Positions 1 to 9,633 are shown, counted from the first letter of the stretch. The stretch: 64,000 nt of DNA from Undaria pinnatifida (GCA_012845835.1 JABAKD010000002.1:18475629-18539628), one strand, 5' to 3'. Made by a program: numbers and translations. Notes: generated by a model not told the origin, from the sequence alone.

Positions 1-779
1 GAATATTTTCCACGAGTTTGTCAGAACTGGGCAAAGACAAAGCCTCAAGCTCTGCAAATTTGCACACATTTCCGCTAGTTCATGGGGATCACGAAAATAT
101 ACTTTTTTGTCATTTGGCCATCGTGGTGATGAGTTACTCACGAATATGTTGGTAAAACTGAGGGAAAGTCGCATCCGCGGCCTCCCCGAGGAAATTTCAA
201 ACCCTTCCGAATCGTACCAAATTTGCAGACTAATAAGGTAATTTTGGGGTGCAAATCACGAATCCGTCGTTTGATTTTTGATCCGGATCGATTTGACGTT
301 GATACAGCTCCGCAACGTTATGTGCGAAAAGTGGGCGGAAAGCTGAGATTTACCTGGGAAAACACTGAAATATCTTCTTCCGCGGAAAACGTTCCATAGG
401 TGGATTAGACTTCTGTAAATTTCCACGTGGGGTCATTTTAAGGGTGGGTAACACGAAAATATCATCAGAATGTACCTTTTTGGCTTTGCAGTGACGGTAG
501 AGCTGTTCAAAGTCTGGCCTAAGTGGACCTACCCCCCTAATTCGGCCAAGCGGAACCGATTGCCGTCGTTTCCAAAAAACAACCGATTTCAGGAACATAC
601 AAAAAAAACCTTAGCGCCGAAGATGAACTCTTTTTTTTCGGGAACTTTTTTTAAACGTCGTTTTTGGTCGTTCGAGAACGAACTGCGAAGTCGTTTTTTT
701 TTTTTCCCCTCTCTGAGGTGGGAAAGGCGATTCGGCTGTAGCTCGGAACCCGCCTGTGGTCGTCGCGCTTCCGTTTTCG
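1..779. other. no gene recognised
   Basis: I see no supported feature here. Short open frames on both strands overlap one another and show no family resemblance. Homopolymer runs of T and A occur near 600-710. Confidence 0.5.
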
Positions 780-1210
780 CCATCCAAGGCATCGGAGGAG
801 CATGGAGTGGTGAACCCGTCGTAGCCTGTCATAGTCGGGGGCTTCTTCGGGCTCCACATCATGCAACCGTAAAGAAGTGTCTCGACCACCTCAGCTTTCA
901 GCAACCGCACCTTCAACCGTAAGCGCACACCCGGGCGATCATAGATTTCCATCTTGTACCGCTGGAAGCACGCCCAGGCCCTCTGAAGACGCCGCGTTAT
1001 TTCAATGCTGAGGTCTCTGTCTGCGGTGATAGCCCCGCCCAAGCACACAAACTCGACTGTTTATTTGTATACCTGGCCGGCTGCATTGATTGTGAAGGAC
1101 ACCTTCCCCCCGACTTTGGTTTCCAGGCATGGTATCCATCTCCGACACCGCTGCGCCGATATTTTCTCAGAAGAGCCAATATCTTCATGTCGTCTATGAA
1201 GATTTGATTT
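780..1210 (-). mobile_element. LINE fragment: C-terminal part of a reverse transcriptase
   Basis: The minus strand encodes a stretch typical of the end of non-LTR retrotransposon polymerases: a segment ending in AAGQVYK, then CLGGAITADRDLSIEITRR, then LKAEVVETLLYGCMMWSP, then DYDRLRRVHHSMLLRCLGW ending in RKRKRDDH. Family knowledge: the Y/CLGGAI, TLLYGC-W and LRR-HH--L--LGWR motifs occur in the connection region downstream of the polymerase active site. An in-frame stop separates AAGQVYK from the CLGGAI part, and a frame change near 845 separates MMWSP from DYDRL, so this copy is dead. Neither the YxDD active site nor an endonuclease is visible, so only a few hundred bases of the element survive. 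Clade assignment would need alignment. Confidence 0.75.
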
Positions 1211-2619
1211 AAATAAAAAATTATAAACGTCATATATATATATATGTGAGTACAACCGATTGAATGGTTGAAACTCAACTTTGCAAGTATACACTGCAAC
1301 GCGATTTGTTGGGAGGCGAACGATCCCGACTACTCGCAAGTTCTGGATGTTCCGCCCCGTGGTCTATTCGGGCTGTTTGGCGGTGACGTAGATACGTACT
1401 GCTGTATGTAGTCGTTTTCGAGGCTGTCACAGGAGGTCAAAATGGGGTATGGTTTCGGTCAAACGGGGTGAAAAAAGTGGCCAATTCGGGGGAGTAGATA
1501 AATTTAGTAGGTACGTGGGGTTATCCCCCCCGACATGACATATGCGGTCAAAGGGGGGGCTTCGTTTGCCCCCTCGTGCGCCGCTGTCCCGTTAGGCCCA
1601 AGAACGTGCCCGAACAAAACAAAAAGGTTGTGTGCGTGTTTGGCATGGGCTTCGGGCAGCTCGCCACAGGGCTTCGGAATTGCGTTTGAGGCCTTTTCGG
1701 ACCCGCGGGAGCACGTTCCGCGGGCGCGTTTTGACCCTACCCCCAAATGGCGGTAAAACCCGGGAGTATACCCGCAAATGACCATTTCCGTTGTATGTTT
1801 GGGTATTCATATTCATATGAAAACTGTCCTTATGCCATCTCACTGCTGTGTCCGAAATTATATGAACCATTGTTATTTGAATATTAATGAACAAACGTTC
1901 CTTATGTTTAAAAATTGGTACCTGGTATAAATACGTCTCTGCGAAATTCTTACCGGATTGTTATTGATCTGTCTGTGGATACCATGTCCCCGAACCAACC
2001 TTATTGGTATGTGATGTTATTTTTACTGGCAGGACAAGAAAAGTCGATCAAGTACAATAGCTGACCTCAAGTCACAAACTACTGCTGAGCTGCTGTTATG
2101 CGAAATGTACTCCGCCAGCAACCTCTGAGGTAACTCCCAACAGTCAACTTCCGGCCCCCTCTCTTCTACTCCAGCGTACGCGTGGGCATCCTCTCTCTCA
2201 CGTGCCGCTGGGGCAGTAGGCGAGACTGGCTGCCGCGGGCACGCGGGGACGCGAGCGGTCGTTACCCTTCCCCGGGCCCCGAATTTAAACCGCCTCCACA
2301 AACAACGCACTCCTGACGGAGACCATCGCATCAATGATCAATGATCCACTAACTGTCCAGTATCGCAAGCTGCATGCCGGGCGGGAACTACAACGGTAGT
2401 ACTTGCAACCGGTGCTAGGTACCGGTAACAGTCAGAAGGAGAGAAGGAGAGAAATTCGTTGACACGGCACGCCAGCTCCGTCAATCATCCATCACTCCCA
2501 CATACAACAATTGTGCGACGCCGACCGCCGACCACAACTCCATAATAATCAGTCAACACGGCCGGCATACTGCGCGCAGCCCAGACCGCGTGCGATTCTC
2601 CCGGTAGCTTAGACGTCAC
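1211..2619. other. no gene recognised
   Basis: GC-rich patches near 1,540-1,770 and 2,150-2,290 create open frames on both strands, none of which I recognise. One exact copy of TACCTGGTA lies at 1,919-1,927. A TA-dinucleotide run lies near 1,232-1,245. Confidence 0.5.
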
Positions 2620-3053
2620 ATGTCCACTGAACCGTCTGCCCCCGAGCCTGGCGCCGTCAATAACGACGGCGACTGCGAGATCATCAACGGCGGCACAGAA
2701 AATGATGCGGGCGATGGCGTGGAAGAGAGCAAGGGCGACGAGTCTGCTTCCGTGACCTCCGCCGTTCAGCAGTCGCAGGCTGACTTCGTCGTACCCGAGG
2801 GTTTTATAAGGATTTACGGTGAAAAGCGGAACCCCTCCAACATGTACAAGCTGGGCGTTCGTCTTGAGTCCACCACGGATGTCGCGAAAAACGGAGCGCG
2901 TGAAGGGCGTTGGTACTGTATGTTTAATTCGGAATGTAGACGAGCCTCGAACACGTTCATCCGCATCAAGTCCAGCAATACCGCTCCTGCAACCACGCAC
3001 CTCAAGGCCCTCCACGGGATCACAAGCAAGAGGGGAGACGCCATCGTGAAGAG
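2620..3053 (+). CDS. putative first exon of a hAT-type transposase with a BED-like zinc finger
   Basis: A 144-codon frame begins at ATG 2,620 with an acidic, low-complexity N-terminus of about 60 residues. This is followed by a block ending WYCMFNSEC...THLKALHG. The C-x5-C...H-x4-H spacing resembles BED-type fingers, the DNA-binding modules that usually open hAT transposases. The frame reaches a TGA at 3,055, but the sequence there reads GAAGAG/GTGACT, a plausible splice donor, so the exon may end at 3,053 in phase 2. No matching downstream exon lies within the next 400 bases, and the next recognised element (3,429 on) is on the other strand. It is therefore probably an orphan exon of a broken element. 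It is not phase-compatible with the intact hAT gene at 36 kb, whose visible first exon starts in phase 0. The BED assignment rests on motif spacing alone. Confidence 0.45.
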
Positions 3054-3428
3054 GTGACTACCACTATTAATACTACTGCTGTAAGGATCGGGTGTACTTA
3101 TCCGTTGATATCTCATCCTGTACAAAGTATGCATACGTATAATTGTCATTTTTTTTCTTTTTTCGGACACATCTCTTCTTGCTCGAAACGCTAGGGGGTG
3201 TGTGCACAATTCGACCGTTGGGGTCACGTTGCCGGAGGTTTGGGCGCCATCCGTGCAGTGTGTGCGCGTGGCAAGCCTCTTGAACTTTTTTGGCCCTAGG
3301 GGCAATTTTTTCAAAATAGCGGCGGGCACATGTCCAAAAAAGAAATAAAAAAGGAGATTTCGTATTATTTTCCCGGCGTTTCGGCCCGGGGCTGCAGGCT
3401 GGGGGTCCCTACCCAAGCGAAAAAGCTG
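3054..3428. other. no gene recognised
   Basis: No supported feature. The stretch separates the BED-like exon from the left end of the hAT element. Confidence 0.4.
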
Positions 3429-3446
3429 GGGCCTTACCCATTAAGC
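3429..3446 (+). repeat. left terminal inverted repeat of hAT-1
   Basis: It reads GGGCCTTACCCATTAAGC and pairs with 9,616-9,633 with a single mismatch. The first 14 bases differ at one position from the TIR of the element at 46,279-49,376 (GGGCCTGACCCATT), which suggests a related family. Confidence 0.6.
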
Positions 3447-4014
3447 TTTTCTTTTCTGATGTAAGCTTTTTTTTTGCGGGCACTGGAAATAAGCTCGCGA
3501 TTTATGCCAGTTTTGCGCGGATAAGCTCGACTTATGCTCGCTCTTTGTTCTATCTCTAGCTTGATTTTTGTTCGATAAAAGCATGTTTGCTCGGCTAACA
3601 CTCGTTGGGCATCCTTGCTCGTCGTCGATAAGCTCGTGAAACGTGGGTTCTTCGGCTCTCTTTTTTTTTTTCTACGAGCCAAATGGCAGGTTTAGGTGTG
3701 TCAATGCTGTAAAAAACAACATATACATACGTATACACTCCTATATACTTCGAAAGTATATATTCGTATGTATATATTCACGTATCATACTACTACTGCT
3801 GTTGTTGTTTGTTATTGTGTGTTGTGTCCATATACAGCACAGTTAGTAGTGCGCACAGCAGTGCCTTGCTGCCTTTTCCATTCCACCGCACCACCATGTC
3901 AATTGGAAAACTTGCTTGAACTCTCTACTCGAAACTCGACAGCAAAAACAGAGCTAGCGAGCTAGCCAAACAGAGCGGACTACTCAGCACCCCCGCACCC
4001 CGCACGACGCAATG
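3447..4014. other. subterminal region of hAT-1
   Basis: Between the left terminus and the last hAT exon I see no coding sequence. The first 200 bases contain repeated AAGCTT and ATAAGCTCG words, the expected subterminal pattern. An AT-rich stretch with TATACG repeats follows near 3,720-3,790. Confidence 0.4.
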
Positions 4015-4384
4015 CTACTTTCCCCGCCCCCTGTTGCACGTGAGAAGAGCGGATGCTGCAATGCGGTCACTGAAGCTAGACTCCTGCCTCCATACAAGCG
4101 CGCGGAATAGAAAATACGCGTTCCATGAACGCGGAGGATGGCTGAATCAGCGCGATATCCTTTGCAACATCATACCAACGCGGCAGCTTGAGCCTATTGT
4201 CATGCCAGAATTACCACAGATCATACCCGGCGTCAGCGTTAGAAGCTAAGATGTGGTGCTCATCCTTCTCTCCCACAAGTGTCTCATGTGCGTCAACGAA
4301 CGGAAATCTATCGAGGAGTTCAATATCCTCGGTGGACAACTCGTGTTGCTTCGCGCAGGTGAAGTTCAGGAGCCGTGCTGCTTG
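4015..4384 (-). pseudogene. hAT-1 transposase pseudogene, C-terminal dimerisation part
   Basis: Directly beyond the LTR insertion the minus strand continues with AARLLNFTCAKQHELSTED, then FPFVDAHETLVGEKDEHHIL, one in-frame stop after AGYDLW, FWHDNRLKLPRWYDVAKDIA and LIQPSSAFMERVFSI. A frame change near RACM is followed by SDRIAASALLTCNRGRGK and a stop at 4,015. The PSSAFMERVFS motif is the signature of the hAT C-terminal dimerisation region (general form PSSS-ERVFS). It identifies this DNA as hAT-derived more firmly than any other piece of the element. The target duplication GCTTG (4,380-4,384) belongs to the interrupted exon. Confidence 0.7.
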
Positions 4385-4685
4385 TAATAGATGAACCCAG
4401 GTGTTGAGGGCACGGGCTGGCTCGCGGAGACAGCAGTAGTCACGTTATCCGGAGAGCCATCGAGCTGGGGAGAGATGAGCAGTGTAGAGTTTTGAAGTGC
4501 GGCTGTGGGGCTTTTCAACCCCAGCCACGTGATGACCCCAATCATGAGAAATTGGAGGCCACATACATTTTTTTAATTATTTCTCGGGGAACCAACCTGG
4601 TTCCGCCGTACTCCGAAGATGCGTTACGGTTTCACAAACCACAAATAATATCCCAATCAGGCTTTGATACAAGCACAAACCAACA
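4385..4685 (-). repeat. 3' LTR of element A
   Basis: It is homologous along its whole length to 7,399-7,697. It carries TCTCGGGGAACCAACCTGGT and a CGTTACGGTTTCACAAACCA block shared by both copies. The polypurine tract adjoins its right edge in plus coordinates. Confidence 0.8.
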
Positions 4686-5390
4686 TTCCCCCCGCTTGTA
4701 ACACAGTCATGATAACGCCCATTCAAACCGCCAAGCAAAATTCAATACTCAAAACCAACCAATATTGTTCCCCCAAATTAATATACTTCAAGTCCTCCAT
4801 CAACCGAATTTTTAATACCGAAAACAAAATAAAAATATCAAATTTCATCATTCAATACTTAAAAACAACCAATATTGTTCCCCCAATACTCAAAAACAAC
4901 CAATATTGTTCCCCCAAATTAATATACTCCAAGCGTTCGATCAAGCAAATTCGGTTCTGAAATCAAGATAAGAAATACCAGGTATCAAATTTCGTCTTCC
5001 ACTACTCGAAAACAACCAATACTGTTCCCCCAAATTAATATGCTTCCAAACCTTCGATCTACAAAATTCTGGTGGAAATATAGATACTCCCGTTTCAACA
5101 TGCCCCAGGCAAATTAAAAATAGTATAACTATTAGTATCAACGCAGACCCGAGTTCGATAATGATAGCATGCCATCCAGCACATAGTGAATCCTGCATCA
5201 CATAGTGAATCCTACATCCTTCCTGCTCGTGAAAACTATCACGATAATGTTCACATCCTAGATTAATGCAAACTCAAAAGCAGAATCCTCGAATTCAAAC
5301 AAAGTGGAAGGGCATTGCTTTCAACTGTTATTTCATAATCCAACAAATAAAATCAGCTAAGATATAACTCCTCCACTCCGGAGTCAAGCC

Positions 5391-5632
5391 ACATTTTGTC
5401 CAATAAGTTTCTCTCTGGTTTTGTCCATACCAAGCTCTCAACATGTGTTGGTATTACAGGACACCCTGATTAGGACATGTGCTTCTTCAACTAGCTCTGG
5501 AAGCCAGCATTCAATTTTGTCCAATCAGTTTCGCTTTGGTTTTGTTCATACTAAGCTCTCAACATGCGTTGGTATTACAGGACACCCTGATTAGGACATG
5601 TGCTTCTTCAACTAACTCTGGAAGCCAGCATT
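5391..5632. repeat. 120-bp tandem duplication inside element A
   Basis: The block around TTTTGTCCAATAAGTTTC, CTCTCAACATGTGTTGGTAT and TTAGGACATGTGCTTCTTCA appears twice in tandem (about 5,391-5,510 and 5,511-5,632). The related element at 46.6-49.2 kb has one unit (about 47,985-48,105), so the duplication is specific to this copy. Confidence 0.75.
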
Positions 5633-6135
5633 TATCATACATACCTACCTACTCTACCTGTTCAAGACAACTATGTCCTCCCTCAAATTGAATTTCTCAT
5701 CAAGCATCCTACAAGCAATTTACGTCAATCAATAAATATTAACTTCACATACCAGGAGGTACTGCATTCTTGCAGGCACAATGTCATGGTGGAAACTTCA
5801 GTTTTTCAGGAAATACACAAAAACGCTTTCTACCGTCGTACCGCCAATCCCGTCAAAGGTCATGATGAAATAGCAAAATACCAGGTATTAGGTGTTGTAG
5901 TCTCGTATATCAATACGTGCAAACAAGAATAATTTGCATATACCTGTGACCTGGTCGCAGATATCATCACTAGCTACCAGATTATTCATGTTTCCAAAGT
6001 TTCGTACCAGGTACAAAATTCGTAGTTCTATCCCAACTTCGAAAATACGTAACGCCACCATTGTAAGAGTGCCCGATTTAAGAGCACAACAGTATTATGC
6101 TTACTAGCTACTGAGGGTGAACACACAGCATCGAC

Positions 6136-7125
6136 TTATAATACCAACTTTAATACCAAACCAAGAACCGAACCAAACCCCGAACCTGCAAGACAAAAAT
6201 ATGAAAGCAATACTTGCCTTTTTGAACACGTGCTCTTGCGGCAGACGATGATCTTCTCTTTCTCACGTAGACGCTCTCGTCGCCTTCTCCGCCGTCCATG
6301 CTCCTCCCCAGGCCCCGCGAAGAAGCCGAACCCCAGTCCACCACCAAGCCTCCGACTCTCGCAATCCTTATCCCGCCTTTTTCCACGGTCTCCACCCTCC
6401 TGCGCCACCGTCTGAAATATCCGCCCACGTTGCGCATCGCCGGCCTGACGGTGCATACCGTCAACGACGGCCCGACACGAGAACGTCAGATGTGTACCCG
6501 ATAAAGCTTCCCCCGGCGGCGACGATATCAGCTTTTCTCCACCGGTATCATCCTCTTCGTCAAGCCAGGCCGGCGGCGTTGATTCCTGCCGCTGCTTTTC
6601 CACCACCCCCAGCTCAGCTCCCATATTGTTCCACCATTGCTCATCGTCTCCGACCTCTTCCCAAAAAAAAACTCGCTCTTCCTCCTCCTCTTCCCCCCCC
6701 AAATTAAATCGCCCTTCTTTCTCCGTGCGGTCAGAAGTCCATGTCAACGGGCACGAAAACGTCCTCTGCTGTTCGGGCTGGTGCTCCAACGACCTTGCGG
6801 CGTTCTCGCTCGATGACTTCTGCATCAAATGGGTCTGGCTAGATGGTGGGGCATGGCTCTCTTTCGCCTGTGCTCCTTTCCGTTCTGCTCGTGCCTCTGT
6901 TTGTGCTCGGCTTGCCTCGGCGGCGTCTCGCTGGTCTTGCAACTCACGTACTATTTCGTATGCTCGCCTTTGTATTTCGACTCCGTGTTGTTGGATCGCT
7001 TCCGTTTCTTCAGCAAAGCAGACCAGCTGGGTTTGATAGTCCCAGGTTGAGAAATCCCACTTCGAGGGCATCTCCGCTGTCGCCTGCCGCAGAGCATCCG
7101 AGTAATCCATGTATCCCTCTGACAA
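6136..7125 (-). CDS. gag-like ORF of element A
   Basis: An open frame of 329 codons on the element's sense strand begins MSEGYMDYSDALRQATAEMP and lies roughly 270 bp inside the 5' LTR. Residues 35-100 are rich in Glu, Gln, Arg and Ala and could form a coiled coil (VEIQRRAYEIVRELQDQRDA). An acidic Glu run (near residue 145) and a basic Arg run (near residue 277) follow. No CCHC zinc knuckle or enzyme motif is visible. Location, strand and charge pattern fit a structural gag-type protein that would bind RNA or assemble particles, but I cannot match it to a named family. The frame is open over its whole length in this copy. Confidence 0.45.
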   Translation of the reverse strand: MSEGYMDYSDALRQATAEMPSKWDFSTWDYQTQLVCFAEETEAIQQHGVEIQRRAYEIVRELQDQRDAAEASRAQTEARAERKGAQAKESHAPPSSQTHLMQKSSSENAARSLEHQPEQQRTFSCPLTWTSDRTEKEGRFNLGGEEEEEERVFFWEEVGDDEQWWNNMGAELGVVEKQRQESTPPAWLDEEDDTGGEKLISSPPGEALSGTHLTFSCRAVVDGMHRQAGDAQRGRIFQTVAQEGGDRGKRRDKDCESRRLGGGLGFGFFAGPGEEHGRRRRRRERLREKEKIIVCRKSTCSKRQVLLSYFCLAGSGFGSVLGLVLKLVL

Positions 7126-7398
7126 TGAGCTTGTTGCCCATTGATGCTGCTGTGCTCGCGCTGGGACATGCGTGGGATGCTTGGGCGACTGAACGGCGCT
7201 CCCCCGGGCTGGTCACCCTGGTTGTGGGGTCGTTCTTCATCCCTCCGAGCAGCTTCCTCGCGTCTAACTGCCAATGCAGCAGCATCGAATTCCTCATGAA
7301 GACGACGGTGCTCTTCTTCTGGGAGACTCGCTCCGATATTGGGGTCCTTTTCCCTAGCCCCTAGCACCGGTTATCTAGTCGTCCGATATATGCTAGCA

Positions 7399-7697
7399 TT
7401 ATCGATTAACCCAGGTGTTACGGGCACGGGCTGGCTCGCGGAGACAGTAGTCACGTTATCCGGAGAGCCATCGAGCTGGGGAGAGAGGAGCCGAGTAGAG
7501 TTTTGAAGTGCGGCTGTGGGGCTTTTCCTCCGCAGCCACGTGGTGACCCCAATCATGAGAGATTGGAGGCCACATACATTTTTTTGATTATTTCTCGGGG
7601 AACCAACCTGGTTCCGCCGCATCTCCGAAGATGCGTTACGGTTTCACAAACCACAAATAATATTCCAATCAGGCTTTGATACAAGCACAAACCAACG
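7399..7697 (-). repeat. 5' LTR of element A
   Basis: It pairs with 4,385-4,685. It is followed on the minus strand by the untranslated leader and the gag-like ORF. Its outer edge abuts the GCTTG target duplication inside the hAT-1 exon. Confidence 0.8.
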
Positions 7698-8149
7698 GCT
7701 TGGTACATGTCAATAGCTTTATGCATTTCGGCATCAGGTGATCCCCGATCCTTTGCCACGCGTGCAGTTGGACGGCCTCCATGTCCTTGGGCAGCTGTGC
7801 CTCTAGCTGGGCTTTCAGACCAGCCTACCAAACCGCAACCCAAAAAAAGGGAGGAAAGACGAAAGTACGAAAGTAGGGTGGTGAGTAGCAGCTGAGTAGC
7901 GCGTAGCGCGAAAGCTGTGCGCGTGCTGCGTGTTGCCCCAAACACCACGCATACCGGCTAGAACCTTTAGATGTTAGATCCGTACTATAGCATGCATGCA
8001 TCCAACATCAAACTCACGTTATCTCCATAGTAGATGCGAATCAGGGCGTTGCCGTTTGGGAGGTGGGGGGTGCCAAAGTTGCCGTCGACTCCCTGCGTCA
8101 GTGCAAGCCCTTTGCGCACCCTGATGACAGCGTCGTACGCCACTGGCAG
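7698..8149 (-). pseudogene. hAT-1 transposase pseudogene, two middle exons
   Basis: A 44-codon exon (8,149-8,018) follows acceptor CTACATAG. It reads from LPVAYDAVIRVRKGL to ALIRIYYGDN and ends at donor AAC/GTGAGT, in phase 0 at both ends. The next exon starts at 7,806 after acceptor AAAGCCCAG with LEAQLPKDMEAVQLHAWQRI. Its reading frame then changes before IDMYQAA, and it is interrupted at the 5-bp target site of the LTR element (7,698-7,702). The order matches the segment between the catalytic core and the dimerisation domain of hAT transposases. Conserved splice sites show the ancestral gene was intron-containing, unlike many compact hAT transposases. Confidence 0.6.
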
Positions 8150-8335
8150 CTATGTAGTACAAACGGCGGGGAAGGCAAGCACGAGAAAAAAAAAGAACAG
8201 GTGTGCGGTATGAGGTAGTAGGTAAGGATCACGACCAAGATGTAAGTCCCGCGACTAACACAGCAGTTGGGATCGAAGGTTGAACAACTGGGAACTGGGA
8301 ACAAGGAGGCGGAAGATCAGGCATAAAACACTTAC

Positions 8336-8967
8336 CAGCATCCTATCCCCCTCGAGCAAGTGCATGGCGCGCGTTAGGTGAACCCCGAGGTCAACAGCCA
8401 GTGCAAACTCCAGCTGCAGCGAGAACTCTTGGTGGACGCCGTCAGGTCGCTTTCAAGCAAGCTCCTCCCGACAGAACTTGGCCTTGGCGGACTTGGTCTC
8501 GTCGCTGGTGCTGAACTTGTCGACGAAGGTCTTCATCTCTCGCCAGACCTTCACCAACTGGTCGTTCCGTTCATACGCCGACGCCTAGCGATGGGATGGT
8601 GATTCGGAGACGCCGTCTTTGTTGCAGCCCGCCACTGCTGGGAGGCGTTGTGGCTGTGAGACAGGATCGTGTGCAGCGCGCCGGCAAACCTGTCGATCTG
8701 CGTGCTTTCGATCTGCGTGCTTTCGACCTTGTTGCCGGTGTTGTTGAAGAGGCGGGAAATGCACCGCATTCCCACAGCATGGACGCAGTGCGTCGTCAAC
8801 GCCAAGAGGGCCTTGAGGTTGGCAGCGCATCCATCAAGCATGAAGCCGCGGCAACGCGAGGGGTCCAGATCGAACTTCTTGAACAGGATGTTGTACACTT
8901 CACCAAATATGGCCTTGAAGTCCATGCTCTTTGCCAGCATGCTCAGCCCCAGAAGCCGTTGGTAGAC
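8336..8967 (-). pseudogene. hAT-1 transposase pseudogene, catalytic-core exon
   Basis: On the minus strand, intron acceptor TTTGGTGCAG is followed by an exon starting VYQRLLGLSMLAK at 8,967. It contains FMLDGCAANLKAL, equivalent to the hAT motif around the second catalytic Asp, and then MRCISRLFNNTG, where hAT proteins have a C-x2-H pair; here the His is replaced by Arg. Further on come HNASQQWRAA and, after a frame change near 8,575-8,590, DQLVKVWREMKTFVDKF, one in-frame stop near REELA, then HLLEGDRML ending at donor CTG/GTAAGT (8,336). A 15-base tandem duplication near 8,700-8,722 repeats the residues ESTQI. The transposase would bind element ends and cut DNA in the nucleus. This copy cannot do so. 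The family assignment (hAT, DUF659-like branch) comes from motif order. Confidence 0.65.
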
Positions 8968-9271
8968 CTGCACCAAATCAGGAAACTATCAAATTGATCG
9001 GTTCCTGATTTGGTGCAGGTCTACCAACGGCTTCTGGGGCTGAGCATGCTCGCAAAGAGCATGGACTTCAAGGCCATATTTGGTGAAGTGTACAACATCC
9101 TGTTCAAGAAATTCGATCTGGACCCCTCGCGTTGCCGCGGCTTCATGCTTGATGGATGCGCTGCCAACCTCAAGGCCCTCTTGGCATTGACGACGCACTG
9201 CGTCAACGCTGTGGGAATGCGGTGCATTTCCCACCTCTTCAATAACACCGGCGACAAGATCGATAGCAACC
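8718..9271. repeat. long inverted repeat (hairpin) of a hAT catalytic exon
   Basis: Bases 8,718-8,984 and 9,002-9,271 are near-identical in inverted orientation around a 17-base spacer (ACTATCAAATTGATCGG). Each arm holds the end of an intron plus the exon start encoding VYQRLLG through LFNNTG. The right arm on the plus strand keeps CISHLFNNTG with the C-x2-H pair intact, whereas the left arm has Arg. The arms are therefore not exact copies and have diverged or converted independently. The right arm stops at 9,271 and runs into a GCGC/GTGT microsatellite. Confidence 0.85.
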
Positions 9272-9615
9272 GGCTCTAGCTCGCGTGGGCGCGCGCGCGC
9301 GTGTGTGTGTTCATGTGTTCTTGTGTAGGACCGTCCAATATCGCGATAAACAGAGCCGACAATAAATAGGTGTAGTCTAATTAAGCCTCGTGAATTTGTA
9401 TTATTACCGTGCGGCCACCCATTTGGCGTCTCCACCGTGCTGCCCGACAACCAAACGCACATATACACCCGAAATGGGTGCGGGCATAACCACCTGATGC
9501 TCGATTTCCCTTGTTATTGCTCTCACATAAGCTATTTGGCATGTTGGCTGTGCTCGGTCGGACATATGCTTTTCCATAAGCTCAAAAAGCCAACATAAAG
9601 CTAAAATATATGCTA
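9272..9615. other. right subterminal region of hAT-1
   Basis: A GCGCGCGC/GTGTGTGT microsatellite at about 9,288-9,310 is followed by non-coding DNA. Near the end there are several CATAAGCT words that mirror the left subterminal pattern. Confidence 0.4.
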
Positions 9616-9633
9616 GCTTATTGGGTAAGGCCC
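9616..9633 (-). repeat. right terminal inverted repeat of hAT-1
   Basis: It reads GCTTATTGGGTAAGGCCC on the plus strand, the reverse complement of the left terminus apart from one base. Flanking bases do not form an obvious 8-bp target-site duplication. Confidence 0.6.

Larger units (their letters stand above)
4385..7697 (-). mobile_element. non-autonomous LTR retrotransposon with gag-like ORF only (element A)
   Basis: Two direct repeats of about 300 bp bound this 3.3-kb element. It is flanked by a perfect 5-bp target duplication GCTTG (4,380-4,384 and 7,698-7,702). Read on the minus strand, the LTR starts TGTTGG and ends in TTA. A purine tract AAGCGGGGGGAA stands directly before the 3' LTR (4,686-4,698 in plus coordinates), fixing the orientation as minus. 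The only substantial ORF on the sense strand is gag-like, and I see no protease, integrase or reverse transcriptase. That places it with TR-GAG or LARD-type elements that depend on a helper. The LTRs are about 94% identical by eye, so it is moderately old. It is inserted in an exon of hAT-1 and is younger than that transposon. A relative lies at 46,637-49,217. Confidence 0.8.
3429..9633 (-). mobile_element. decayed hAT-type DNA transposon (hAT-1), nested and rearranged
   Basis: Inverted 18-bp termini GGGCCTTACCCATTAAGC (3,429-3,446) and GCTTATTGGGTAAGGCCC (9,616-9,633) match at 17 of 18 positions. They bracket minus-strand exons with hAT catalytic and dimerisation motifs. Both ends carry repeated GCTTAT/ATAAGC words, for example near 3,465, 3,491, 3,521, 3,629, 9,529 and 9,567. 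hAT elements are known to have such subterminal repeats, which bind transposase. A 3.3-kb LTR element (4,385-7,697) sits inside, so the remainder is about 2.9 kb. The exons for the N-terminus and first catalytic Asp are absent. In their place is an inverted second copy of the catalytic exon (9,002-9,271). I found no clean 8-bp target-site duplication outside the termini, so the outer boundary is an inference. Confidence 0.6.
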
